Assembly (NCBI GenBank): GCA_035236585.1 | Contig: CP141132.1 | Coordinates: forward strand, 28,355,445-28,419,444 | DNA from: Warburgia ugandensis | Taxonomy: Eukaryota; Streptophyta; Magnoliopsida; Canellales; Canellaceae | DNA: 64,000 nt | Direction of reading: 5' to 3' | Shown: positions 35,725-47,044 of the stretch, one piece after another | Position numbering within the stretch: the first letter of the stretch is position 1 | Layout of the letters: each line of letters starts with the position of its first letter | Notes under the pieces: generated by a model | What the model was told of the DNA's origin: nothing | The model's input: the letters and a program-made list of their open reading frames with translations, nothing else | Database searches by the model: none | Made by a program: the position numbers and the translations under genes

Positions 35725-35921
35725 GGGTTTTTTTTGCAGATTTGCCATTCCATTTTTACATTTTTTCTAAAAAATCCAAAGTTTTTTACTTTTTTCAGAT
35801 TCACCATTAAGTTTTTGGAAAACTTTGCAAATATGCCATTCCATTAATTTTTCACCATTATAAATTTTAAAATGTCAAAAATACCCCCATCATCTTTTTC
35901 CTTGTTTAAACGTTAGAGAAA
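35725..35921 (+). repeat. MULE left terminal inverted repeat
   Basis: Pairs with the reverse complement of 37491-37684. Weaker similarity continues inward to about 35965. Confidence 0.92.
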
Positions 35922-36627
35922 ATAGATCTGTGTTATCTATGTTTCTATGATTGACAATATCATTTGATGTCGATGGTAGCCAGTCAAAGGTTAAGATTAT
36001 TTGATTCATAGATAATAAGTTTGAATTACCCAAAATGTGGACCCATTTGTCTTTAAACAGTGTTTGCATTCTATCATACAAGTTCCAAAGCTTACTTTTG
36101 GTCAGGTGGTTCTCAATCCATGGAATATTGGTGATTAATTTTGTAAAACGAGGAAGGCAGTTGAGTGCCAACAACATACTCCTACAACTAACACTTTGAA
36201 TTTAGCTTTTGCACTAGGAGAGAGATCATGGAAAAGATTTGCTTGTGAATTTAGTCAGTGCTACAACTTGCATCTTCCGAAAGACGTTATCCAGTAGACA
36301 ATCAACCAATATCTTGTAGAAAGTGAAATCCCCTTTGGATTTATTTTATTTTTTTGGTCTAAAAGAAATCTATTTATGAAGTTCTAAAATCCTTTGGCTG
36401 TTTGGCATGAGGATAAAAAAGCATAGATAGGTTATCCACGGACGTTGATCTAATTCCTTGCATTTGTTGACCTAAGACATAGAAAATGTTAGTTAACAAT
36501 AAAGAAAACATACCTAGAACCATGTGTACTATTTGATTTTAAACAAATTTGCCTATTATTTTGGGCTCAGATCTATTGATGAATAACTTTATTCAAGGTT
36601 CATCAACAATGCGCCAGATAGCAGGAA

Positions 36628-36811
36628 CTAGAAAAAAATGAAAAAGAAAAAAAGAATAGCCCGATGCATGAAGTTCCCATGTATGTGGTCTTGGAGAGGA
36701 GTGTATACAAAAGGTTCCAGTGTATGAAGCTTCCACGTATGTGAGTCTGGGAAACGGGCATGATCTCTAGGTCACATGACAACAACTCAACCATTGCACC
36801 AAGGCTCTCAT
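36628..36811 (-). mobile_element. Au-like SINE inside the MULE
   Basis: On the minus strand it begins gagccttggtgcaatggttg, a tRNA-derived A-box head. It continues through tgtgacctagagatcatg, where a B-box should follow but is degraded, and ends with the 3' phrase catcgggct followed by a T-rich tail, as plant Au-type SINEs do. An imperfect 16 bp target duplication, cgccagatagcaggaa (36612-36627) and cgccgaacagcaggaa (36812-36827), brackets it exactly. It is transcribed by RNA polymerase III and has no coding capacity. Confidence 0.85.
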
Positions 36812-37490
36812 CGCCGAACAGCAGGAATTGTCAAGTTAATTTCAAAGATTTCCTCGTACATGACTATGTTTCTATCTTTGCTGGTGCAAAACTTGCCTTG
36901 GGCAGCTAGTGCATGCTGCATAGGTTGGTACCATAGATATAATGACCCACAATGCCTGGAGCAATTGGCATGTTTATCAAATCTAACCTAATCATGCTCA
37001 TTTTTGCTAATTTCACAGTGATTAAACAACCTTGACCCTTTAATCATGCTTAAGTAAACTCGATTTAGTGTCCTCACAAGTCCTCATCCAAGCGTTTGAA
37101 GCATACGACAATGAATAGGAAGTGCAAATCACTCGAAGAAATCAAACCGTGTATCAAAGAGTAGTTGAAATCTAGCAGATAGCTCATGCGACAGATGCTA
37201 CGCCATGATCACACTATCACTGTTTGCAATTACGTTCATCGCAAAATTATACCTGGAGCATTTGACTGATCTCATGAAATGCACTCCACACAAACCCATG
37301 AAATACCAAAAATGTTAGTATGGTCGTCAACACTTCACTTGTTTACTAATTTGCTGAAACACAATAAGACGAACCGTAGAAGAAACCTTTTGGTGGTAAG
37401 ACGAGCCCAACTCTGCACATCGTTCTCTATCGACATCATCTGTTGTCGTCAGTCTTCTTTCATAGCAATAAAACACAGAAACATAGATAT

Positions 37491-37684
37491 GTTTTCTGTA
37501 ATGTTTAAATAGGGAGGAAGATGATGGGGGTATTTTTGACATTTTAAAATTTGTAATGGTGAAAAATTAATAGAATGGCATATTTGCAAAGTTTTACAAA
37601 ACTTAATGGCAGATCTGCAAAAAGTAAAAAACTTTGGATTTTTTAGCAAAACAAAAAAATGGAATGGCAAATCTACAAAAAACC
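37491..37684 (-). repeat. MULE right terminal inverted repeat
   Basis: Reverse complement of 35725-35921 with scattered substitutions and small indels, followed directly by the second target duplication copy. Confidence 0.92.
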
Positions 37685-37694
37685 ATTTCATTTA

Positions 37695-38668
37695 TGCTTA
37701 GCTTTTTAGAGTGAACTTGAGCAAGAATATAGTTACTTATCTTCTTTGAGGACAAGAAGGACAAAGAAAGTTACACAAATGTGAAAAAGAAATCTATTTT
37801 AACAACAAATGCTACTGTATTTTCTAAGCAAGGAGGGAATTAGTACACATGGTCTAGGAGGGAACCAACTTTCGGAGCCTTTAGATGGTTTTGCTCTAAT
37901 GTTATTTTAACTAAGAAAATTGAATGTTTCTATTATACTCTTATTTATTTACATGTCCTTTAATCATGCCATAGAACAGGAACATAATATTTCTATGACT
38001 TCTTTTATTTTGGAAAAAAAATGCTATTTTAAGTTATTAGTTAGCTATCATTATTTGCATTCTCTTTTCAGAGTTTTAGGTTAGCTAGTATGCATGAAAA
38101 TTGTGTGGCTAGGCAGGATAGTTTCTAAGATCTTAAGTGATGAAGAAGAGATCCTACTTAAATTAGTAAACGTAAGTTAGTTTTTCTTAGAAAATAGGCT
38201 TAATTTACCATGTGATGCTTGAAATCCATTTCTTTGTCTATTATGCTCGAGGGTGCCAATGAACACAATCCCGCCTTCACAACTTTTCTATTTCTTCATG
38301 GTCCTTTTATAGAGAGAAGGCTTCCTGAAACTACAAGGACTAATTGAGGAAATTTAGCATGAGAAATGATCTTGAAGTCAGAGATGATCTCATTCTCTCT
38401 CAAATGGCACCTTGATAAGGTGTATTTCAAATCCAGTAGTTTTAGATCTTTTAAGCTCCAGTTTCAAAGAGAACCATAGAATATGTCAATTGTCTCGTGT
38501 TTAGAAGCTTCAAAGTACTGTTTGCTTTTTCAATTTCAATATAACTAGTTTGTTTTGCTTTAAGGTTACTCAAGTATGAGTAATTCAAACAAATAGTGCA
38601 TGCATGTATATCATTTTCACTGTGCCATCTTTGGTAAGACAAACAATTTACCCTACTTCAACCTGCAC
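37695..38668. other. Non-coding, nothing recognised
   Basis: AT-rich sequence between the MULE and the Athila/Tat-like repeats. There are no open frames with motifs and no repeats that I can see. Confidence 0.5.
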
Positions 38669-39280
38669 ATCGTGTTGTTCCCAAGTGGTTTCCATTCACA
38701 GTAATCAACCATGCTATCATGCTAACCCCACCATACATCTTTAGATGGAGAATGTACATTGATTATTGTGAAATGAAGTGAGTTTTCTAAAGACTCCTTC
38801 ATAGTTAATTTAGGTCTAGGTTTAAATAAATTGGTGAGTTTTAGTGTCATAGAGTTGCATGTTGCATTTTTGCATTGTTTATTTTGCATTTTTGTCTACA
38901 TCAACATATTCATGCACCATTGCTAGCATGAAAGTACTATTATTCTAACTCTTCTCTCTACTTAGTTATGTAATTTGTCCATGCTTTTATTTTAAAATGT
39001 TGGGAACAATGTTTAATTTAAGTACGAGGATAACATGTTTAAATATTGATGTGTCCAGAGTTCTTTTTAGTTCTTTCTTTGGAATTTATTTTGAAAAACT
39101 AAAAATAATTTTGAGAAATTTATGATAAGTTCTTTTACAAAGATGAGAATAAGATTTTTTGAATATTTAGTCAACTTTTAAACTCTAGCTTATTAATAGA
39201 TCATATACAATTGTTCATTATTTTATACTTTTTCCAAAGTTTTTCATAAAAATTAAACTCAAAATAATTATTACACAAAT
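38669..39280 (+). repeat. Athila/Tat-like 3' non-coding unit, copy 1
   Basis: Collinear with 39588-40174 (offset about 919 falling to 894). It contains the box atgttgggaacaatgtttaa followed by taagta, corresponding to the sequence that precedes the 3' LTR of many Athila/Tat elements. Confidence 0.75.
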
Positions 39281-39379
39281 AATGAACATTACCACCTATC
39301 CTGGAAGATGCATGCTATGATAGTTTCAGTTCATCTAATCCTTTGCCTCTTATTGAAATCTCAAAATAGGAAGGTGAGC

Positions 39380-41760
39380 CAATTGATATTTGTCCACATT
39401 AAGAAGATGTTAAAGAGGGTATAAGCCCCATTATTTCTCTGCATCATGAGAAAAATGAAGGACCCATTAGAGAGATGTAGGGTAACTTAACCATGGCATT
39501 TAGGAAGATGTCACAAAGGAGGAAATTTTTTAGTATTTCAATTTTGGCATCTCACATACCAATTTGACAATTCTCAGGATAATGCACATTGCGTCATTCC
39601 CTAGTGGTTTCCATTCATGGTAATCCACCGTGCTATCTTGCTATCCTCATCATACATCTCTGGGTGGAGAATGTACATTGATTATTGGAAAATTTTGAAA
39701 TGAAGTGAGTTTTCTAAAAACTTCTCATAGTTAATTTAGATATAGGTTTAATAAATTAGTGAGTTTTAGTGTCATAGAATTACATGTTGCAATTTTGCAT
39801 TGTATTCATGCAACATTGCTTATGTGTAAGTACTATCATTCTAACTCTTCTCTCTACTTAGTTATTTCATCTATCCATGCTTTTATTTTAAAACATTGGG
39901 GACAATGTTTAATTTAAGTCTGTGGTAGAGTATTTAAATTTTGATGTATCTAGATTTCATTTTTGTCCTTTCTTTTAAATTTATTTTGAAAAACAAAAAA
40001 ATTTTGAAAAATTTATGATAAGTTTCTTTACAAGGATGAGAATCAGATTTCCTCAATATTCAGTCAAATTTTGAACTTTATCTTATTAATAGATTTGTTT
40101 ACAATTAGTTTATTATTTTATCTTTTTTCTAAAGTTTTCATGAAAATTAAACTTGAAATAATTATTACACAAATAGCCATATATAAAGTTGAAGAGTAAA
40201 TATAACTTAGAGATCCTGAAGAAGATAATTAGATATTTATAACCCATATGAGATTAGAGCCATTCTTTCTTTTGAGGGTTATATATAAACTCATAGTTTT
40301 TCTTCGGCGCGCATAATTTTCTAGTTGGTCTCATTATTTTTGTCGTAGTTCACTATTAAAAATAATTAAGAGACTATACCATATATCTCCTAAGTTTATA
40401 AACATATTTGAGTCATATGAAACCTACGAGATGATATAGCTCATCTTTTTATTAAAACATAAAGCCTTTAGCCTTCCTATATTAATTTTTGCTAGTTAAC
40501 CCTTTGAACCTTTATATTAAGCATTTTCTTTGTTAGCTAATACACTTTTACACATATTTAACCCTTACAACATATCCATTATCTAGTTGTTTTGGAAATA
40601 TGTAGAGTTGATTGGAAATATCTTGATGAAATAGTATGAGCAATATAGTGAAGGCGATGAATATCAAAAGAATTAATGAAGAAAAGTAGAAGAAAGGCTA
40701 TGTTCAAAAGTTAAGTTATAAAGTGAACAAATGAAAATGATAGCTAATGAAAGAGGAAATGTTCACTCTTATGGGCATAAAAGAAAGTTGTGAATACACT
40801 AGTAGAAGACCTTTACATATCTGTGAAAACAATATTTGTTTAACCTTATACCTTAGGCCCATGTTTCATCCTAATAAAAATAGTAGCTTGATCTTAGGAT
40901 AAGGATGACTTGGATATGGTTATGATTGAATAAGGTGGTAGAGTGTAACATTCCTAATAGTTGATATCTTTCAAGAGACCTTATCAAATTCTTTCTAAGT
41001 TATCATCCTTTGGGATAAAATATGTGAGTATTTGGTTTTGATGAACATTATTCTACTCGCATATTAATGATATATTTAATCCACTATGAGAGTTGAAATG
41101 AAAACATACTTTTGGACAGTAATTTAGGCTTTAATTTACTTGAAGATTAATCATAACATATATATTGGCTATACTCACACACTTCGAGGTTTGATTGGTA
41201 ATTGAATATCTTTAGATGAAGAGTAGGATTTTAAACTATAGTTCATTTTTATTAGCATGCTAAAGTTAAGAGTTTAATGAGAGATAAATAAAAGAAAATT
41301 TTCTCAGATAAATAAAAGACTTTCCTAGAAGTTGTGAAATATTTATGGGTGTCATTTTTGTAAAGCATTACCAAACCACAACTCGTCCATGAGGGATAAC
41401 TTAGGGGTTTAAAGATTTTCTATATAAGCTAAATGCAGATGATAGAACCTGCGAAAGTGGTTAGGATATTTTTTAGAGTTCTTATTTTCTATTTTATAGT
41501 TTTTCTCGAGGAGTAGGAAAATCTAAGTCTAGGATATTTGATAAATATATTACCCACATACCTCTATATTTAGTAGTTTTGAGTTACAAATAATGTAAAC
41601 ATCATTAATTAGGGTTAATGTTACATTTTGCAGGTCTAGGATACATATGAGAAAAGGGTATTTTTGGCAATTGCATCACTAAAAAGAGCAAGTTTAGAGT
41701 CCAAGTAATATCATGGGACCACACATTCCAAATATGAAGTCTAGGAGTTTAGAATGAAAA
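39380..41760 (+). repeat. Left arm of a large inverted repeat (Athila/Tat-like 3' region)
   Basis: Segments of this stretch recur on the minus strand between 47044 and 45268: near 39560 (ccaatttgacaattc) at about 46905, near 39890 at 46550, near 40210 (aacttagagatcctgaagaag) at 46200, and near 41660-41740 at 45290-45400. It is non-coding in all frames. It is best read as two diverged element copies in opposite orientation. Confidence 0.7.
39588..40174 (+). repeat. Athila/Tat-like 3' non-coding unit, copy 2
   Basis: Second direct copy, with acattggggacaatgtttaa then taagtctgtggtagag, a degraded polypurine-like run. The minus-strand copy at 46640-46510 has a cleaner purine run (tctgggggaaggg on the minus strand). 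Confidence 0.75.
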
Positions 41761-42937
41761 GTGGGTGTTGTTATCAAAGTTAGAGTAGTTAAAAACCCTA
41801 AGTGGAATATTGACTTTATCCTACAAAATAGGGTATTCTTATCAAAAGTAAAGGTGATAGAAATTCCCATGCATGCATGCAAGTGTTATTCCACCTTGGA
41901 AAGCTTCTAAGGGAAGCTTATATCACATACATTGGATACACATACAATGAGAGCTTTTATGAAACAAAATAAGTCAAAAGACCAGGGCTTGCATGAGATA
42001 CTATCCTTACATAATCTCTCCAACTCAACAAAAAGAGGGGACCACCAAGAGAGTGGGATGATTTTCCATGCAAGCATGTTCACTTACCTTTAATTCCACA
42101 TGTTTACATGAGAAAAATAAAGAATAAAAGTGGAGAAAATAAAGGAGGTGAAGAGAGAGATGATTTATAGAAAATCTACAGTTCAAAATCATCCTTACTT
42201 TTGAAGCATTTAAAGGTTCAGAACTATTCATGTTTAAACAGATCCTAAGCAACCAATAAGAATTTAATCAAATAAGAATGGACCATTGAGAAGATAGGTT
42301 GAAATGAATACTAGACTAAAGCTTCATTGGTAGAGATTTTTTTGGGTGGGTTGCCCACCTACATTTTAGGAGAAAAATGTCCCATTTCAATGGAGGAGAT
42401 GTTTCATTCTCCTTGAATTCCATTGGAAGGAGAAAATAATGGTGGGATGGGAGAAAAATAAGGAGAATCCTAGAGTTGATAAGGAACCTCAAAGGAACCT
42501 ATGCCATCCACTCTAAAGCATGTTGATCCAATGCTCGAGAATAATGGAGTTACCAAAGAGATTCGTTTGGATAAGGAAAATTTCTAAGTAATCATCCACT
42601 CCATCTAGGGTGCAATATGATCTAATGGATAAGAATGATGTAGAGAAAAACTATACACCCTAGTCACCATCTAATCATGAGATTTCAAGGCAAAACCCTA
42701 AGGAAAAAGATCTTCACAATCCAATTCAATCTAAAGGTCCACATTTATCTTAGATTTTTTGAACTTCAAACACATGTACCCATAATGAGTTCTATACCTC
42801 CTCCCTAATACCTTTCTATTTCCTACTTCCCATCCTTTATTTTCTCCCTTTTCACTCCATCTCTTTCCTTCCCATCCATATCTCCTTCCCTTCCACTCTT
42901 ATGTCTTTCTATCCTCACCTCCCCTATCTTCCACTGT
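41761..42937. other. Non-coding stretch left of the palindrome
   Basis: No motif-bearing open frame; purine-rich phrases such as ggaggagatg and ggagaaaataatgg near 42400. It has no clear counterpart on the other side of the palindrome. Confidence 0.5.
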
Positions 42938-44347
42938 CCATTCCACATCCAACACCTTCCTCTTTTGAATTCTACACCTCCTGCTACTAACCCTTATTTC
43001 ATTCTTCCACTCATCCTTAAATCTCATCCACATTTGCATTCTTTCTCCTCATGATTCTAGCCATCCAATCCTCAGAGCTTCCATCCTAGAAAACTATTAA
43101 TACAGGGGAAGGAGAAGGAAAAACTAACTCCTACATTTTCTTAGACTTGAAAGCAACATTTTGGAGAAATAGAAGGAGAGAGATCACTCTCACCAAATCT
43201 CCCCTAGATCCACATGTCCACACCCTTGGAGAAGAGGTAAGAGTCTCATCCATCCCTACTTCCCTTCCATCTTCTTTGTCATCCCCATTCTCCTATCTTT
43301 TTCATGCATTTGCACACACCATAGCATCCCACCTTCATTGAAGTTGCATGCACAACACTCATCTTGCCAATTTAAGATGCACTCATCCCCCTTTTGGATG
43401 CTTAAATCTTGCACGCATCCTTGCATTCTTAGATGTCCCTCCATCTTAATCTAGCATACCTCTTTTACCGTAGATTTTACACACATTTCCCTCTACATAG
43501 CTTTGCATACACTCACTTTCCATGTCTTCTCCCAAGCATGCACTCACTACTTCTTTCCTTTGTTGCACACATGGGGGGGGGGGGGGTTGTGGTTTGTGAA
43601 GGAAGAGGTTAGGTGAGATTCTATGCTAATCAAAGTTTATAGGGATGAAAGGGTTAATGTGTGGAAATGCAAGGGTGCTATGTGTGCAACAAAGGAAAGA
43701 AGTAGTGAGTGCATGCTTGGGAGAAGACATGGAAAGAAAGGAGGGGTGCATGTGTGCCAAGACTAAGATGGTGAGTGCATGCAAAACTATGCAGAGGGAA
43801 ATGTGTAATATCTATGGTAAAAGAGGTACGCTAGATTAAGATGGAGGGACATCTAAGAATGCAAGGATGCGTGCAAGATTTAAGCATCCAAAAGGGGGAT
43901 TAATGCATCTTAAATTGGCAAGATGAGTGTTATGCATGCAACTTTCATGAAGGAGGGATGCTGTGGTGTGTGCAAATGCATGAAAAAAATAAGAGAATGG
44001 GGATGAGAAAGAAGATGGAAGGGAAGTGGGGATGGATGAGACTTACCTCTTCTCCATGGGTGTGGAAGTGTGGATCTAGGGGAGATTTGGTGAGAGTGAT
44101 CTCTCTCCTCTATTTCTCCAAAATGTGTCTTTCAAGTCTAGGAAAATGTAGGAGTTAGTTTTTCCTTCTCCTTCCCCTATATTAATAGTTTTCTAGGATG
44201 GAAACTCCTAGGATTGGATGGCTAGAATCATGAGGAGAAAGAATGCAAATGTGGTTGAGATCTAAGGATGAGTGGAAGAAAGAAATAAGGGTTAGAAACA
44301 GGGGGTGTAGAATTCAAAAGAGGAAGGTGTTGGATGTGGAATGGATA
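42938..44347. repeat. Long palindrome, arms about 640-680 bp around a short centre
   Basis: Left arm 42938-43577 is nearly the reverse complement of right arm 43670-44347. Examples: ccacatccaacaccttcctc at 42950 against gaggaaggtgttggatgtgg at 44320, and gcatgcactcactacttctttcc against its complement near 43695. The spacer holds a 14 G run (43573-43586). Differences between arms are few. Transcription through it would give a long foldback RNA. Small open frames within it mirror each other and are not genes. Confidence 0.92.
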
Positions 44348-45271
44348 GGGGAAGGCTTGTGTCACTTTTATGGAAGCCAAAGGTTACTTTTAGTTTTAAA
44401 GTATGGTTGAGGAGAATCAAATCCTTCCATAAATCCACCCAATATTCTTAGCTAATGGAATTTTGTTGAAGAGTAGGAAGAATCCAGGTGTGTATCTAGT
44501 TCCATCATCATCTCCTAAGGCTAGAATTGGTGAGTCCTAAGCCAAGGTCTATTTTCTCCGCTTTTCTTTTACTTTTTATTCTTCTTATTTAAGGTAGGAA
44601 GCCTCTTGATATGGCTAACCCTAACTTAAGATGGACACTTCTTCCCCCTCTTGCTTTCTCCTTAAAATTTACCCTCTTTATAGAGTTTCCAGCGAAGGAG
44701 ACGCACAAATTTGTTTTTTTTTTACATTCCATCTTCTTCTTCTATTCTTCTTTTATGGTTGGTGGTTTTTATATTGGGATTTGAAGTTTGGCTAAGTGGC
44801 ATGTTGGGGTAAAGATAAGAAAATCTTGGTGGTAGATTTAGTGTATTATGGATTGAAGAGAAGTATACAAGTCCTTGTTGAGTGACACAGCAAAGAAGGC
44901 TATAAAGAGGAATTCAAGTCCAAGGAAAGAAGCGGACATGTAAAGAACCTAGTTCACGTAAAGATTCCTATGGTAGACACTTCAATGGAAGTTCTTATTT
45001 TATTTGTTTACTTGTTCTTTTCCTTTCCTTATGTATTTAAATTCCATTATAAAGAAAGTTTCCTTTAATGAAAGTAGCTCTAAATTTCTTAGTTAGTTTA
45101 TTTCCTTGCTCTATTTTAGTGTTATTTCTTTTCCTTGAATGTTGGCAAGGTTAGAGTAAAGTAACTTATGTTTTAATTAAATCTATTTATTAATGAGTCC
45201 TCGTGGGATCGACCCATATTTGCTATTTTTAATAGAACCATGCAGTTGTGGTACATTTAAAATTTGCATCA
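44348..45271 (+). repeat. LTR-end-like segment
   Basis: It ends tcctcgtgggatcgaccc followed by atgcagttgtggtacattt and ttgcatca (45271). This resembles the 3' end of many plant Athila/Tat LTRs, where a 'gtgggatcgaccc' phrase precedes the LTR terminus. No primer site follows; instead the minus-strand repeat arm begins at about 45268. Start and family are not determined. Confidence 0.45.
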
Positions 45272-46232
45272 CTTATCATTCTGAGCTCCTGGACTTCATA
45301 TTTGGCATATGGGCCCATGAGGTAGCTTGGACTTTAAACTTGCTCTTTTTAGGGTTTTTGTTGCCAAATTTTTGTTTTTGTTTTTTTCTCATTTGTACCC
45401 TAGACTTGCAAAATATAGAAATACCCTAATTAGTGATGTTTAAGTTATTTTTGAGGCTAAAACTTGCTAAATATAGAATTACATGTGTAATATTTCTATA
45501 CATATCAAGTACAAACCAAACTTAGATTTTGCTAGTCCTCAGGCAAAACTGCAAATTTGAAAAATAAAAAATTTAAAGACAATCCTAACACTTTTATAGG
45601 TGTAGTCATTTGCATTTAGAGTATGCAAAAAGCCTTAAAGCCTTAGGTTACCCCTTAGGTCTACCCATAAGAATGGACATTTTCTTTTTCATTGGCTATC
45701 ACTTTTCTTTCTAAACTTTTGGTATCGCCTTTCTTTGAATTTTTCTCTTTTCAACATTTTGATGTTCATCTCTTGACTTGTATTGCTCATACTTTTTTCA
45801 AAATACTTCTTCAACCATTTTTATATATTTCCAAAACAAACTTGGTAATGGATATATTATAGGGGTTGAATATGGGTAATGGTTATTTAGCACACAAAGA
45901 AAAGCTCAAGGGCTTGGTTAATAGAAAAATAATAACTTTGGAAAGGGTAAAGGCTATGGGTCAACCAAGGATGACCTCTATCATTTCCTGGGTTTTATAT
46001 GACTTGAATTGACCATAAACTTAAGAGATGTATTGTTTAGTCTTTCTAAAGTTTTCTCAATATTTGACCAAGATGAAGAATAATGAGACCAATTAGAAAT
46101 TTGCATCTTTTGAAGAAAATTTGAATTTATATATAAGCCTAAAAAATAAAAATTGGCTCTAAACTCACATGGGTTATAAGTCTTTACAAATCTTCTTCAG
46201 GATCTCTAAGTTATAATTTATCTTCAACTTAT

Positions 46233-46257
46233 ATACATACATACATACATACATACA

Positions 46258-46286
<29 letters not shown>
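46233..46286 (+). repeat. (ATAC)n microsatellite
   Basis: About 13.5 uninterrupted ATAC units. Confidence 0.97.
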
Positions 46287-46288
<2 letters not shown>

Positions 46289-47039
46289 TTGGGTAATGAA
46301 CATTTTGAGTTTAATTTTTCATGGAATAATTTAGAAAAAAGGATAAAACAGTGAACTAATTGTATACAAATCTATTAATAAGCTAAATTTCAAAATATAT
46401 ACTAAATATTTAAAAAATTCAAATTTTCATTCTTGTAAAGGAACTTTTCATAAATTTTTATTTTTATTTTCAAAAGACAAGAACTCTAGATACATCAAAA
46501 TTTGAATACCCTTCCCCCAGACTTAAATCAAACATTATCCCCAATGTTTTAAAATAAAGCATGGACAAATGAAATAGCATTGTCCCCAATGTTATAAAAT
46601 AAAGCATGTACAAATGAAATTACTAAGTGAAGGGTTACCTGGAAAACAGTAATAGTGCCTTGATTTATTGATGTCTTCAATTACACAAAATATACAATAA
46701 AATGCACCATGCAGCTAGATTAACTAAGCTCTAAATCCTAAACCTAATTGTGAAGGGGTTTCTTGAAAAATCATGGCATTTTAAAATCGCACGGTAATCA
46801 ATGTGAATTTTCTACCCTGAGATGTATTATGATGAGAACAATATAGCATGATTGGCTAATGGTTGGAAATATTTAGGACCAATTTGATGTGAATTGTCCT
46901 AGGAATTGTCAAATTGGGCATATATATTGTCAACATAGAAAAGAAAAAAATGTTCCTTCTCTCTTACTTCTTCCTGAAAGCTAGGTTTCAGCTCACTCTA
47001 CATCTCCTTGAAAGATTCTTCATTTCATCTAGAGGTAGA

Positions 47040-47044
47040 GAAAT
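47040..47044. repeat. Target site duplication GAAAT, left copy
   Basis: Exact match to 49725-49729, flanking the solo LTR. Confidence 0.92.

Larger units (their letters stand above)
35725..37684. mobile_element. Mutator-like DNA transposon (non-autonomous MULE)
   Basis: Inverted terminal repeats of about 195 bp (35725-35921 and 37491-37684) begin ggKtttttt..gYagatttgcc and are close to identical in the segment around aaatacccccatcatc. They are flanked by an exact 10 bp direct repeat, atttcattta (35715-35724 and 37685-37694). Long terminal inverted repeats plus a 9-11 bp target duplication are the hallmark of the Mutator superfamily. The 1.5 kb interior has no transposase. It contains a SINE insertion and sequence of unknown origin, so captured gene fragments cannot be excluded. 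Confidence 0.93.
45268..47044 (-). repeat. Right arm of the large inverted repeat (Athila/Tat-like 3' region)
   Basis: Minus-strand counterpart of parts of 39380-41760. It carries the box ccccaatgtt (+ strand) twice, near 46540 and 46585, and a minus-strand purine run at about 46522-46510. Positions 45500-46220 also resemble 62560-63900 in the same orientation, linking it to the element remnant at the right end of the window. Non-coding. Confidence 0.7.

Noticed and set aside
36740-36811. A tRNA gene on the minus strand
   Set aside because: Only an A-box-like head is present, the B-box is degraded and no cloverleaf can be drawn; it is the head of a SINE.
36776-36991. 71-codon open frame in the MULE
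   Set aside because: Its start lies within the SINE and it has no motif. A captured gene fragment is possible but not supported by what I can see.
43147-44158. Several 60-66 codon open frames
   Set aside because: They mirror each other across the palindrome and have no protein logic.
45180-45275. Complete Athila/Tat LTR ending at 45271 in + orientation
   Set aside because: The end phrase is suggestive, but no primer site follows, no start was found and no target duplication is visible, so only a low-confidence LTR-end-like segment is listed.
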